The translations under genes and the position numbers were made by a program. Shown in pieces: positions 16,827 to 25,387 of a stretch of DNA of 64,000 bases (its first letter is position 1; each line of letters starts with the position of its first letter). This stretch comes from Roseicella frigidaeris (GTDB taxonomy: Bacteria > Pseudomonadota > Alphaproteobacteria > Acetobacterales > Acetobacteraceae): contig NZ_QLIX01000010.1 in NCBI RefSeq assembly GCF_003258945.1, positions 1 to 64,000 on the forward strand, written 5' to 3'. Below the pieces are notes generated by a model, which saw only the letters and a list, made by a program, of their open reading frames with translations, searched no databases and was not told the origin of the DNA.

Positions 16827-17435
16827 ATGATGAAGCTGTTCCATTCCGCAGCCTCGCCCTTCGTCCGCAAGGTGACGGTCTGCGCCGCCGAGCTCGGCAT
16901 CGCGCTGGAGCGCCTGCCGAGCGCCGCGCATCCGATCGACCGGGACAAGACGATCATTCCCCTCAACCCGCTCGGCAAGGTGCCGACGCTGATCCTCGAG
17001 GACGGCACGGCGCTCTTCGACAGCCGCGTCATCTGCGAGTATCTCGACAGCCAGGCGGGCGGTGGCCGCCTCTTCCCCGCCGCCGGCCCGGCCCGCTGGC
17101 GGGCGTTGACGGAACAGAGCCTCGGCGACGGCATGCTCGATGCCGGCATCCTGCTGCGCTACGAGGGCGTGGTCCGGCCGCCGGAAAAGCAGTCCGAGGC
17201 CTGGCGCGCCGGCCAGATGGACAAGATCGCCTGCGGCCTGGCCGAGCTCGAGACGCGCGCCGCCGGCTTCGGCGAGCGGGTCGATATCGGCACCATCACC
17301 ATCGGCTGCACCCTGGGCTGGCTGGATTTCCGCTTCGGCGATCTCGGCTGGCGGCAGGGCCGGCCGCAGCTCGCCGCCTGGTTCGAGCGCTTCGCCCAGC
17401 GGCCCTCCATGGCCGGCTCGCAGCCCGCCGCCTGA
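16827..17435 (+). CDS. Glutathione S-transferase family protein
   Basis: A 202-residue GST. The N-terminal thioredoxin fold begins LFHSAASPFVRKVTVCAAELG, with the serine of SAASP as the likely glutathione-activating residue. It contains NPLGKVPTL and the glutathione-binding DSRVICEYLD. The C-terminal helical domain ends in WLDFRFGDLGWRQGRPQLAAWFERF. Two consecutive ATG codons (16827, 16830) follow GAGGAG; either could be used. It is co-directional with the dehydrogenase 7 bases upstream. A related GST is at 40594-41190. Confidence 0.92.
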   Translation: MMKLFHSAASPFVRKVTVCAAELGIALERLPSAAHPIDRDKTIIPLNPLGKVPTLILEDGTALFDSRVICEYLDSQAGGGRLFPAAGPARWRALTEQSLGDGMLDAGILLRYEGVVRPPEKQSEAWRAGQMDKIACGLAELETRAAGFGERVDIGTITIGCTLGWLDFRFGDLGWRQGRPQLAAWFERFAQRPSMAGSQPAA

Positions 17436-17555
17436 GGCAACGGGCGCCGACCGCGCCCCGCTTCATCCGGTCCGGGCATGGGGGGTATTCGCGGGAGGAG
17501 TTGCTCCCGCGGGACCCCGCTGCGCTAGGCTCGCCGCAACCGGCGGAGAGCCCGC

Positions 17556-18881
17556 ATGCCCGCGAAGCAGCTGCATCTCGGCGCCTTCATGCGCCCGATC
17601 TCCATCCATACCGGCGCCTGGCGCTATCCCGGCGCGTGGCCGGATGCGAATTTCAACCTGAACGCTTATGTCCGGCTGATCCGGAAGCTGGAAGAAGGCT
17701 GCTTCGACGCCTTCTTCATGGCCGACCACATGGCGGTGCTGAACATGCCGCCCGAGGCGCTGCGGCGCAGCCACACCATCACCTCCTTCGAGCCGCTGAC
17801 CCTGCTCTCGGCGCTGGCAATGGTGACGGAGCGGATCGGCCTGATCGCCACCGCCAGCACGACCTACAACGACCCCTATCACATCGCCCGGAAATTCGCC
17901 TCGCTCGACCATATCAGCGGCGGCCGGGCCGGCTGGAACCTCGTCACCACCGCCAATCCGGACGCCGCGCTCAATTTCGGCCATGACGCGCATATGGCGC
18001 ATGGCGAGCGCTACAAGCGGGCCCGGGAATTCTACGACGTCGTCACCGGCCTCTGGGACAGCTTCGCCGACGACGCCTTCCTCCGCGATGTCGGGAGCGG
18101 CATCTTCTTCGACCCGGCGCGGATGCATGTGCTCGGGCACAAGGGGCCGGAGCTGTCGGTGCGCGGCCCGCTCAACATCGCCCGGCCGGTGCAGGGCTGG
18201 CCGGTCATCGTGCAGGCCGGCGCCTCGGAGGCGGGGCGGCAGATCGCGGCCGAGACGGCCGAGGCGGTCTTCGGCGCCTCGGCCACCATCGAGGAGGCCC
18301 GCGCCTTCTATGCCGACGTGAAGGGCCGGATGGATCGGCTCGGCCGCGACCGCGACCACCTGAAGATCCTGCCCGGCTGCTTCGTCGTCGTCGGCGACAG
18401 CCTGGAGGAGGCGCAGGCGAAGCGGGCCCGGCTCGACGGCCTGGTGCATTACGAGAGTGCCGTCGCCTCGCTCTCGGTCGCGCTCGGCGTCGATGCCTCC
18501 CGCTTCGACCCGGATGCACCCCTGCCGGAGATCCCCGAGACCAACCAGAGCAAGAGCGGCCGCGAGCGGGCCATCGCCCTGGCACGGCGCGAGGGGCTGA
18601 CCGTGCGCCAGCTCGCCCAGCGCCTCGGCGGCTATGGCGGGCTCGCCATGCTCGGCACGCCGGCGATGATCGCCGACCAGATGCAGCTCTGGCTGGAGAG
18701 CGAGGCCTGCGACGGCTTCAACGTGATGTTCCCCTTCCTGCCCGCCGGGCTGGAGGAGTTCGTCGACCGCGTGGTGCCGGAGTTGCAGCGGCGCGGCCTG
18801 TTCCGGCGCGCCTATGAAGGCAGGACCCTGCGCGAGCATCTGGGCCTGCCGAGGCCCGGGAATCGCTTCTTTCCGGATTGA
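17556..18881 (+). CDS. NtaA/DmoA family FMN-dependent monooxygenase
   Basis: A 441-residue luciferase-like monooxygenase of the long NtaA/SnaA/DszA group, which use FMNH2 supplied by a separate reductase. Visible marks are the N-terminal GAFMRP, HTGAWRYPG, the FFMADH motif near residue 50-55, STTYNDPYHIARKFASLDH, SGGRAGWNLVT and PVIVQAGASEAGRQIAA. Substrates of relatives include nitrilotriacetate, dibenzothiophene sulfone, long alkanes and dimethylsulfide, so none is assigned. No reductase gene is adjacent. A strong convergent hairpin follows at 18883. Confidence 0.9.
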   Translation: MPAKQLHLGAFMRPISIHTGAWRYPGAWPDANFNLNAYVRLIRKLEEGCFDAFFMADHMAVLNMPPEALRRSHTITSFEPLTLLSALAMVTERIGLIATASTTYNDPYHIARKFASLDHISGGRAGWNLVTTANPDAALNFGHDAHMAHGERYKRAREFYDVVTGLWDSFADDAFLRDVGSGIFFDPARMHVLGHKGPELSVRGPLNIARPVQGWPVIVQAGASEAGRQIAAETAEAVFGASATIEEARAFYADVKGRMDRLGRDRDHLKILPGCFVVVGDSLEEAQAKRARLDGLVHYESAVASLSVALGVDASRFDPDAPLPEIPETNQSKSGRERAIALARREGLTVRQLAQRLGGYGGLAMLGTPAMIADQMQLWLESEACDGFNVMFPFLPAGLEEFVDRVVPELQRRGLFRRAYEGRTLREHLGLPRPGNRFFPD

Positions 18882-18882
18882 C

Positions 18883-18904
18883 GCCGGGGCCACGCGGCCC
18901 CGGC
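18883..18904. terminator. Perfect stem-loop between convergent genes
   Basis: A perfect 9-bp GC stem (18883-18891 with 18896-18904) closes an ACGC loop. It begins two bases after the monooxygenase stop and lies 24 bases from the PsiF-repeat gene's stop, so it probably ends transcription from both sides. There is no T-run. Confidence 0.55.
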
Positions 18905-18927
18905 ATCCGTCCCTCAGTCCGGGTGGC

Positions 18928-19362
18928 TCAATTCCGGGTGGCGGGCGCCGCCGCCCCGGTGGCGCCGGTCGCGGTGCTGCCGCTGAGGCAGCTGCTCATG
19001 AAGCGCTGCCGCGCATCGCCGCCCAGCTTGCGGCCCGCCGCCTCGGCGTTGCAGCTCTTCATCCGCTCCTGCTGCGCCGTCAGCGCCGGCTGGGCCGGCG
19101 CCGCCGCGGTGCGGCCGGCCAGGCAGTCGCGCATGAAGCCCTGGCGGGCGTCGCCGGCGAGGCTTTTCGCGCCGGCTTCGCTGTTGCAGCTCTTCATCCG
19201 TTCCTGCTGCGCGGTGAGCGGCGCCGCGCCCCCTTGGGCCTGCGTGCCCTGGGCCTGAGTCCCCTGGGCCTGCGTGCCTTGGGCCTGCGTAGCCGGGGCC
19301 CAGGCGGTGGACGTCGCAAGGGCCGCCAGCAGGGCGAGCCCCGGGGCGAGGCGCCGGCGCAT
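18928..19362 (-). CDS. PsiF repeat-containing exported protein
   Basis: A 144-residue exported protein. After a signal peptide comes a spacer of four TQAQG-type repeats (about residues 24-43). Two PsiF domains follow: LTAQQERMKSCNSEAGAKSL...FMRDCLAG and LTAQQERMKSCNAEAAGRKL...FMSSCLSG, each with two cysteines that could form a disulfide. PsiF is known as a phosphate-starvation-inducible protein of unknown function in E. coli. Here the start codon overlaps the aqpZ stop (TGATG), so it is translationally coupled to a water channel. No Pho box was seen upstream of aqpZ. Confidence 0.88.
   Translation of the reverse strand: MRRRLAPGLALLAALATSTAWAPATQAQGTQAQGTQAQGTQAQGGAAPLTAQQERMKSCNSEAGAKSLAGDARQGFMRDCLAGRTAAAPAQPALTAQQERMKSCNAEAAGRKLGGDARQRFMSSCLSGSTATGATGAAAPATRN
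19232..19291 (-). repeat. Four 15-bp tandem repeats in the PsiF-repeat gene
   Basis: Four units (19232-19246, 19247-19261, 19262-19276, 19277-19291) encode the TQAQG spacer between signal peptide and first PsiF domain. The units differ at one to three positions. The copy number may vary between strains. Confidence 0.8.
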
Positions 19363-20147
19363 CAGCGCGGCTCCCGCGCCGTGGCGGGCGCCAGGGCTTC
19401 CGGCGTCGCCGAGCGGGCGGCGGCCTCCGCCGCGGCGCGGTCGAGCACGTCGAGCGGCCCTTCGGTGCTCAGCCAGCGATGCACCAGGCCGCTGATCACG
19501 GCGCCGATGATCGGGGCCACCCAGAACATCCAGAGCTGCTGCAGCGCGATGCCGCCGACGACCAGGGCCGGGCCGGTGCTGCGCGCCGGGTTCACGCTGG
19601 TGTTGGTGACCGGGATGCTGATCAGGTGGATCAGCGTCAGGCCGAGACCGATGGCGATCGGCGCGAAGCCCTTCGGCGCCCGCTCCGAGGTGCTGCCGAG
19701 GATGATCAGCAGGAAGAAGAAGGTCATCACCACCTCGGTGACGAAGCCGGCGCCGAACGCAAACTTGCCCGGCGAGGCCTCGCCGAAGCCGTTCGCCGCC
19801 AGCCCCTTCACCGCGATGTCCCAGCCCGGCTGACCGGAGGCGATGCTGTAGAGCAGGAAGGCGCCGACCACGGCGCCGACGACCTGGGCGACGATGTAGG
19901 GCAGCGCCTCGCCGGCCTTGAAGCGGCCGGCGGCGACGAGCCCGCAGGTGACGGCCGGGTTGAGGTGGCAGCCGGAGATGTGGCCGATGGCGAAGGCCAT
20001 GGTCAGGACGGTGAGGCCGAAAGCCAGTGACACGCCGACGAGGCCGATGCCGACCTGCGGGAAGGTGGCAGCCAGGACGGCGCTGCCACAACCGCCAAGC
20101 ACGAGCCAGAGCGTGCCGAGGAATTCCGCTGCGAGCTTTCGAGACAC
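19362..20147 (-). CDS. aqpZ: Aquaporin Z
   Basis: A water channel of the MIP family, 261 residues with six membrane helices. Both pore motifs are intact: HLNPAVT after helix 2 and SVNPARS after helix 5. The N-terminus [26 protein letters not shown] matches AqpZ, and the hydrophilic C-terminal tail is longer than in E. coli. I chose GTG 20147 because it aligns with known AqpZ starts; a TTG at 20150 has slightly better spacing to GGAGG. The 3' end overlaps the PsiF-repeat gene by one base. Confidence 0.93.
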   Translation of the reverse strand: MSRKLAAEFLGTLWLVLGGCGSAVLAATFPQVGIGLVGVSLAFGLTVLTMAFAIGHISGCHLNPAVTCGLVAAGRFKAGEALPYIVAQVVGAVVGAFLLYSIASGQPGWDIAVKGLAANGFGEASPGKFAFGAGFVTEVVMTFFFLLIILGSTSERAPKGFAPIAIGLGLTLIHLISIPVTNTSVNPARSTGPALVVGGIALQQLWMFWVAPIIGAVISGLVHRWLSTEGPLDVLDRAAAEAAARSATPEALAPATAREPR

Positions 20148-20578
20148 CAAACTTACCCTCCACGAGGGGCCGCCCCTCCGGCACCCCAACGTCGGCGCGG
20201 AGTGTACTGCGAGTTGCGTTCGTGGTTCGGGCGTCGCGGGAATGTGTCGAATCAGCAGAGAATGCCTGGGCATCGGCTGGATCGCGTCCTCTGCCCCGCA
20301 GACTGGTCCGATGCCACACCCTGGGATTGCTTCTTCTTTCGGCACTACCCGCCAGCGGCGACCACGAATGCCAATCTTTCGGTCGAAGGCCCGCCTGACT
20401 GCATCGATTCGCACCTGTCGGCTATACTTTGCCTCCGCTTTCAGCTACAGGCGCCTGCTCCTTCGCCCGTCGGCCGTGCCTGGCACCGCAGCGGGCAACG
20501 GGACCGCCGCCGGAAACCACGCTCCTGGGCCGGCGTTGTGCGGCCCCGCTCCGCAGCACTCGTTCCGGATACCCCGCG
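20148..20578. other. 431-bp intergenic region between aqpZ and the transglutaminase-like gene
   Basis: A divergent intergenic region, visibly less GC-rich than its surroundings. I see no convincing ORF on either strand and no tRNA. A TATACT hexamer at 20423-20428 could be a -10 box for the + strand gene, but no good -35 lies 16-18 bases upstream. It should contain the promoters of both flanking genes. Confidence 0.5.
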
Positions 20579-21442
20579 ATGTACATCCGCACCGGCTACA
20601 CCCTGTCCTTCGAAACCAACGGCCCGACGCCGATGAGCCTGCTGCTGAGCGTCCGGCCGGAGCGGCGGGGCGACCTGCGCAGCTCCGATGTCATCGCCTT
20701 CGACCCGCCGGTGCCGGCCACGCAGCATCTCGACGCCTTCGGCAACACCATGACGCGCATCGTGGCGCCCGGCGGCCCGCTGACCATCTCGGCCGACTTC
20801 CTCATCGAGGATAGCGGCCTGCTCGACGAGGCTGCGCCCGAGGCCCGCCAGATCCCGCCTGCGGAGCTGCCGGACGAGGTGCTGCCTTTCCTGCTCGGCT
20901 CCCGCTACTGCGACACCGACAAGCTGTCGCAGATCGCCTGGAACCTGTTCGGCACGGCGCCGGAAGGCTGGGGCCGGGTGCAGGCCATCGTCGACTTCGT
21001 GCACAACCGCCTGCGCTTCGACTACCAGCTCGCCGACGCCACCCGGTCCGCCTCCGAGGGCTACTGGCAACAGGTCGGCGTCTGCCGGGATTTCGCGCAT
21101 CTGGCGATCGCCTTCTGCCGCTGCATGAACATCCCGGCGCGCTACGCCACCGGCTATCTCGGCGATATCGGCGTGCCGAAGGACCCGGCGCCGATGGACT
21201 TCTCCGCCTGGTTCGAGGTCTACCTGCAGGGGCCGGAGGGCGGCCGCTGGTACACCTTCGATGCGCGGCACAACAAGCGGCGCATCGGCCGCATCGTCAT
21301 GGCCCGCGGCCGGGACGCCACCGACTGCGCGCTGACGACGAGCTTCGGCACGGCGATCCTCACCCGCTTCGAGGTCCATACCGACGAGGTGGTCGGCGGC
21401 TTCGCGCACCAGGCGCCGCGGATCGCCGCCGCCGCGGCCTGA
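20579..21442 (+). CDS. Transglutaminase-like cysteine peptidase-fold protein
   Basis: A 287-residue protein with an N-terminal beta-rich region, as in bacterial transglutaminase-like proteins, and a transglutaminase core. The nucleophile is in QVGVCRDFAHLAIAFCR (about residue 165) and the acid in YTFDARHN. At the usual histidine position (HAW-E-Y in many relatives) the sequence reads MDFSAWFEVYL, so the catalytic histidine appears to be serine. Closely related bacterial proteins may share this; activity is therefore uncertain. ATG 20579 is preceded by no clear ribosome site. No signal peptide, so probably cytoplasmic. Confidence 0.85.
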   Translation: MYIRTGYTLSFETNGPTPMSLLLSVRPERRGDLRSSDVIAFDPPVPATQHLDAFGNTMTRIVAPGGPLTISADFLIEDSGLLDEAAPEARQIPPAELPDEVLPFLLGSRYCDTDKLSQIAWNLFGTAPEGWGRVQAIVDFVHNRLRFDYQLADATRSASEGYWQQVGVCRDFAHLAIAFCRCMNIPARYATGYLGDIGVPKDPAPMDFSAWFEVYLQGPEGGRWYTFDARHNKRRIGRIVMARGRDATDCALTTSFGTAILTRFEVHTDEVVGGFAHQAPRIAAAAA

Positions 21443-21486
21443 AGGATGGCTTGACCGCCCCCCGCGCGGGGGCGGAGGCTCGCCGG

Positions 21487-21828
21487 ATGCAGACGCCCAT
21501 CGCCGGCTGGCACGCCCATGTCTACTACGACCCCGCCGCGACCCGGCCGGCCGCGGAGGCGGTGCGGGCGGGGATCGCCGGGGCCTTTCCCGACGCCATC
21601 CTGGGGCGGTGGCACGACGTGCCGGTCGGGCCGCATACGGCGGCGATGTACCAGGTCGCCTTCCCGCCCAGCCTCTTTGCCGCGCTGGTGCCCTGGCTGG
21701 CCCTGAACCGGCAGGGGCTGTCGGTGCTGCTGCATCCCGAGACCGGCCGGCAGCGGGCGGACCACACCCGCCACGCCCTCTGGCTCGGCACCCCCCTGCC
21801 CCTCAAGGCCGAGCTGCTGCCCGAATAG
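21487..21828 (+). CDS. DOPA 4,5-dioxygenase family protein
   Basis: A 113-residue protein matching the small DOPA-dioxygenase-like family. It has the opening GWHAHVYYDP, with the paired His/His of HAH. A second cluster follows in GRWHDVPVGPHT, then MYQVAF, then VLLHPETGRQRADHTRHALWLG with further histidines. These histidines would coordinate a metal. In plants and fungi the family opens catechol rings in betalain synthesis; the bacterial role is unknown. ATG 21487 was chosen over an upstream TTG at 21451 because the family begins here. It follows the transglutaminase-like gene by 44 bases. Confidence 0.85.
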   Translation: MQTPIAGWHAHVYYDPAATRPAAEAVRAGIAGAFPDAILGRWHDVPVGPHTAAMYQVAFPPSLFAALVPWLALNRQGLSVLLHPETGRQRADHTRHALWLGTPLPLKAELLPE

Positions 21829-21895
21829 CCGTTGCCCGCGTAACTTTGCCGCCCCTTGCCGCGTTGCCGCTGCCGCACCGCGGAGACCTCGGCGC

Positions 21896-23788
21896 ATGTC
21901 GCGCAGCACGGCCGCCATTTCCACCCCCGCCCTCGCCGGGCATCCGGCGATGCGGGCCATGCTGCTCGGCGCCCTCGGCGTGGTCTTCGGCGATATCGGC
22001 ACCAGCCCGATCTACGCCTTCCGCGAGAGCCTGCGGACCGCGGCCGCCCATGGCATCCCGGCGGACGAGGCGGTCCTCGGCACCGTGTCCCTGATCCTCT
22101 GGTCGGTGACGCTGGTCGTCGCGGTGAAATACGTCGTCTTCGTCATGCGCGCCGACAATGACGGCGAGGGCGGGACCATGGCGCTGCTCTCCCTCGCCCT
22201 GCCCGCGGCCGGCCGCCTCAGGCCGCTGCTGCTCCCCATCGGCCTCGCCGGCGCCTCGCTCTTCTTCGGCGACGCGATGATCACGCCGGCCATCTCGGTC
22301 CTCTCGGCGATCGAGGGCGCCACGGTCGCCGCGCCGCGGCTGCAGCCCTATGTCATCCCGGCCGCCCTGGTGGTGCTGGCCGCCCTCTTCCTTCTCCAGT
22401 CGCGCGGCAGCGGCAGCGTCGGGCGTCTCTTCGGCCCGGTCATGGCCGTCTGGTTCGTGACGCTGGCGGCGACCGGCCTGTGGCAGGTGCTGCGGCATCC
22501 CGGCATCCTGGCCGCGCTCGATCCGCGGCACGCGCTGCAGGTGATCGGCACGGGCGGCGGCTTCGCGGCGCTCGGCAGCGTCTTCCTCGCCGTCACCGGC
22601 GGCGAGGCGCTCTACGCCGATATGGGCCATTTCGGCCGGCCGGCCATCCGCATCGACTGGTTCGCCGCCGTCATGCCGGCGCTGGTGCTGAACTATCTCG
22701 GCCAGGGGGCGCTCGCCCTGGCCGATCCGGGCAGCCTCGCCGATCCCTTCTTCCACCTCTTCCCGGGCTGGCTGCTGCTGCCGGCCGTGCTGCTCGCCAC
22801 CGCCGCCACCGTCATCGCTAGCCAGGCGGTGATCTCGGGCGCCTTCGCCCTGGTGCAGCAGGCCATCCAGCTCGGCGTCCTGCCGCGGCTCGAGGTCCGG
22901 CAGACCTCGGAGGAGGCGGCCGGCCAGGTCTATGTGCCGCAGATCAACTGGCTCCTCGCCCTCGCCGTGCTCGGCCTGGTCCTCGGCTTCCGCAGCTCGG
23001 AAGCCCTGGCGAACGCCTATGGCATCGCCGTCGCGGGCGACATGCTGGTGACGACGATCCTGGTCGGCCTGGTGGCGCATGCCCGCTGGGGCCTGCCGCT
23101 CGCCGCGGTGTTGCCCGTGGCCGGCGCCTTCCTCGCCCTCGATCTCGGCTTCGTCGCCGCGAACCTGCACAAGATCCCGGCCGGCGGCTGGTTTCCGCTC
23201 GTCGTGGCGACGATCTGCCTGACCCTCCTGCTGGTCTGGATCCGCGGCCGGGCCGTCCTGCTCGAGCACCGGGACGAGGGCGCCGCCGAGCTCGCGCCCT
23301 TCCTGGCCAAGCTGGTTGCCGCCGGCGCCCCCGGCCGCGTCCCCGGCACGGCGATCTACCTCACCACGCGCCGGGCGCTGATGCCCGGCGCCCTGGCCCT
23401 CAACCTCAAGCACAACGGCGTGCTGCATGAGCGGGTCGTGCTGCTGACCGTCCAGGGCGAGCGCGTGCCGCGCATCCCGGAGGCGGAGCGGCTGCGGATC
23501 GAGCCGCTGCCGCACGGCTTCTGCCGCGTCCTGCTGCGCTTCGGCTTCGCCGAGCGGCCGAGCGTCCTGCCGGCGCTTGCCCTGCACCAGGAGGCGCTCG
23601 GCTTCGATCCCGGCACCGCCTCCTGGTTCCTCGGCCGCGAGGTGCCGGTGCCCTCCATGCGGCCGGACCTGCCGCCCTGGCAGGAACGGCTCTTCGCCTT
23701 CCTGACGCGCAACGCGGTGGGCGCCACGGATTACTTCGGCATCCCGAGCGACCGGGTGGTGGAGCTCGGCACGCGGGTCGAGATGTAG
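21896..23788 (+). CDS. kup: Kup low-affinity potassium transporter
   Basis: A 630-residue potassium:proton symporter, matching the usual length of Kup. It has about twelve membrane helices in the first 430 residues. The hallmark GALGVVFGDIGTSPIYAFRES is at residues 24-44, and FGDAMITPAISVLSAIEG lies in the next loop-helix. ALYADMGHFG is a further Kup signature. A long hydrophilic C-terminal domain follows. It is transcribed with the small dioxygenase-like gene upstream or alone; no potassium-sensing RNA was recognised. Confidence 0.95.
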   Translation: MSRSTAAISTPALAGHPAMRAMLLGALGVVFGDIGTSPIYAFRESLRTAAAHGIPADEAVLGTVSLILWSVTLVVAVKYVVFVMRADNDGEGGTMALLSLALPAAGRLRPLLLPIGLAGASLFFGDAMITPAISVLSAIEGATVAAPRLQPYVIPAALVVLAALFLLQSRGSGSVGRLFGPVMAVWFVTLAATGLWQVLRHPGILAALDPRHALQVIGTGGGFAALGSVFLAVTGGEALYADMGHFGRPAIRIDWFAAVMPALVLNYLGQGALALADPGSLADPFFHLFPGWLLLPAVLLATAATVIASQAVISGAFALVQQAIQLGVLPRLEVRQTSEEAAGQVYVPQINWLLALAVLGLVLGFRSSEALANAYGIAVAGDMLVTTILVGLVAHARWGLPLAAVLPVAGAFLALDLGFVAANLHKIPAGGWFPLVVATICLTLLLVWIRGRAVLLEHRDEGAAELAPFLAKLVAAGAPGRVPGTAIYLTTRRALMPGALALNLKHNGVLHERVVLLTVQGERVPRIPEAERLRIEPLPHGFCRVLLRFGFAERPSVLPALALHQEALGFDPGTASWFLGREVPVPSMRPDLPPWQERLFAFLTRNAVGATDYFGIPSDRVVELGTRVEM

Positions 23789-23848
23789 CGCGCGGCGTGG
23801 GGGCCAAACCCTGGTCTGGCACCATGTCTGGCCGCTTGGGTCACGTCG

Positions 23849-25387
23849 TCAGGCGCCGCCCGGCCGCGGCACCGGCTCCCAGCCGCCGCCGAGCGCCTTG
23901 TAGACCGCGACGAGATCGGTCGAGACCGCGGCGGCGCTTTCGGCCACCGCCAGCTCCGCCGCCAGCCGGGTGCGGTCGGCATCGAGCACCTCGAGGAAGG
24001 TGCCGAGCCCGGCGGTGAAGCGGGTGCGCGCCAGGTTCGAAGCCCGCCGTGCCGCCACCGCCTGGCGCCGCAGCCCGTCGCGCCGCCCCTGGTCGCCGTA
24101 ATAGGAGGCCAGTGCGTTCTCCACCTCGTGCAGCGCGTCGAGCACGGTGCGGCGCCAGACGATGGCCGCCGTGCGTTGCCGCGCCTCCTCGAGCCGGATC
24201 TGCGCCCGCAGCCGGCCGCCCTCGAAGAGCGGGATGATCAGCGCCGGGCCGATGGAGAAGAAGCGGCTCGCCGTCTCGAAGAGATTGACCGTGTTGCCGG
24301 ATTGCAGCCCGATCGAGCCGTTGATGCGCAGCGTCGGGTAGAGCTGCGCCGTGGCGACGCCGATCCGGGCCGTCTGCGCCGCCAGGGCGGCCTCGGCGGC
24401 GGCCACGTCCGGGCGGCGGCGGATGGTCTCGAGCGGCAGGCCGATCGCCACCGCGGGCGGCGCCGGCGGGATCGGCGCCGCGCTGGCGAGGCGCTCGCGC
24501 AGCGTCCCGGGCGCCTGGCCGAGCAGCCGGCTCAGCCGGTTCATCGCCTGCGTCACCTGCGCGTCGTATTGCGGCAGCGTCGCCTCGGTGCTGGCGACCA
24601 GCGCATCGGCATTGGCCACGTCCACCTCGGTGGCGAAGCCGGCGCCGTAGCGCGAGCGGGTGAGCTGGGCGTTGTCGCGCTGCAGGCGCAGGCTCTGCCG
24701 CGCGATCTGCTGCCGGGCCTGCAGCCCCCGCAATTCGAGATAGGCGCGCGCCGCCTCCGCCCGCAGCGACAGGCGCACATTGTCGAGCTGGCGCTCGGCC
24801 GAGCGGATATCGGCCTCCGCCGCCTCGACGCCGCGCCGGGTGCGGCCGAAGAGGTCGAGCTCCCAGGCCGCGTCGAAGCCGGCCTGATAGATGGTGAAGC
24901 CGGGCTTGGGGCCGGTCGAGATCGGCACGCCGGAGGCCGCGTTGGGCTGGGCCGCGGTCGCCGAGGCGCCGCCGCCGGCAATGGCGGCGAAGGGGCTGTT
25001 CTCGCTGATCCGCAGCCGCGTGTCGGAGGCCTGGGCATCGAGGGTCGGCCAGAAGCCGGCATAGGCGATGCGCCGCTGCTCCCGCGTCTCGGCGATGCGC
25101 GAGGTGGCCTCCTCGAGATCCGGGTTGCCCTGCTCGACCGAGGTGACGAGCCAGGTCAGCGTCGGGTCGTGGAAGCTCTCCCACCAGGCCGCGTCGATCG
25201 CGCCCGCCTCCGCCCGGCTGCGGGCATAGGCGGGCGGCGACAGGCTGGCCTCGGTCCAGCCCGCGGGCACCTGCGGCACCGGGCTGGCGAAGTCCGGCCC
25301 GACATTGCAGCCGGCGAGCAGGAGCGCCGCCCATGGCGCGAGCCGGCCCCGCCGCATCCCTCTCCGCGTCCCCCTATCCATGGCCAC
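23849..25387 (-). CDS. NodT-family outer-membrane efflux lipoprotein (TolC-like)
   Basis: A 512-residue outer-membrane channel of the RND/MFS NodT group. It is a lipoprotein (APWAALLLAGC, cysteine about residue 27) with two outer-membrane efflux repeats and long coiled-coil helices. Family marks are NVGPDF right after the cysteine, AGFDAAWELDLFGRTRRGVEAA, and RRRPDVAAAEAALAAQTARIGVA in the second half. The start is within the end of the EmrB-type gene (GTG 25387 or ATG 25381), so it is translationally coupled. With the EmrA- and EmrB-type proteins it makes a full tripartite pump. Confidence 0.92.
   Translation of the reverse strand: MAMDRGTRRGMRRGRLAPWAALLLAGCNVGPDFASPVPQVPAGWTEASLSPPAYARSRAEAGAIDAAWWESFHDPTLTWLVTSVEQGNPDLEEATSRIAETREQRRIAYAGFWPTLDAQASDTRLRISENSPFAAIAGGGASATAAQPNAASGVPISTGPKPGFTIYQAGFDAAWELDLFGRTRRGVEAAEADIRSAERQLDNVRLSLRAEAARAYLELRGLQARQQIARQSLRLQRDNAQLTRSRYGAGFATEVDVANADALVASTEATLPQYDAQVTQAMNRLSRLLGQAPGTLRERLASAAPIPPAPPAVAIGLPLETIRRRPDVAAAEAALAAQTARIGVATAQLYPTLRINGSIGLQSGNTVNLFETASRFFSIGPALIIPLFEGGRLRAQIRLEEARQRTAAIVWRRTVLDALHEVENALASYYGDQGRRDGLRRQAVAARRASNLARTRFTAGLGTFLEVLDADRTRLAAELAVAESAAAVSTDLVAVYKALGGGWEPVPRPGGA

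Noticed and set aside
20423-20428. TATACT as -10 box for the transglutaminase-like gene
   Set aside because: No -35 hexamer at 16-18 bases upstream (TGCATC at 17); left as a note in the intergenic entry.
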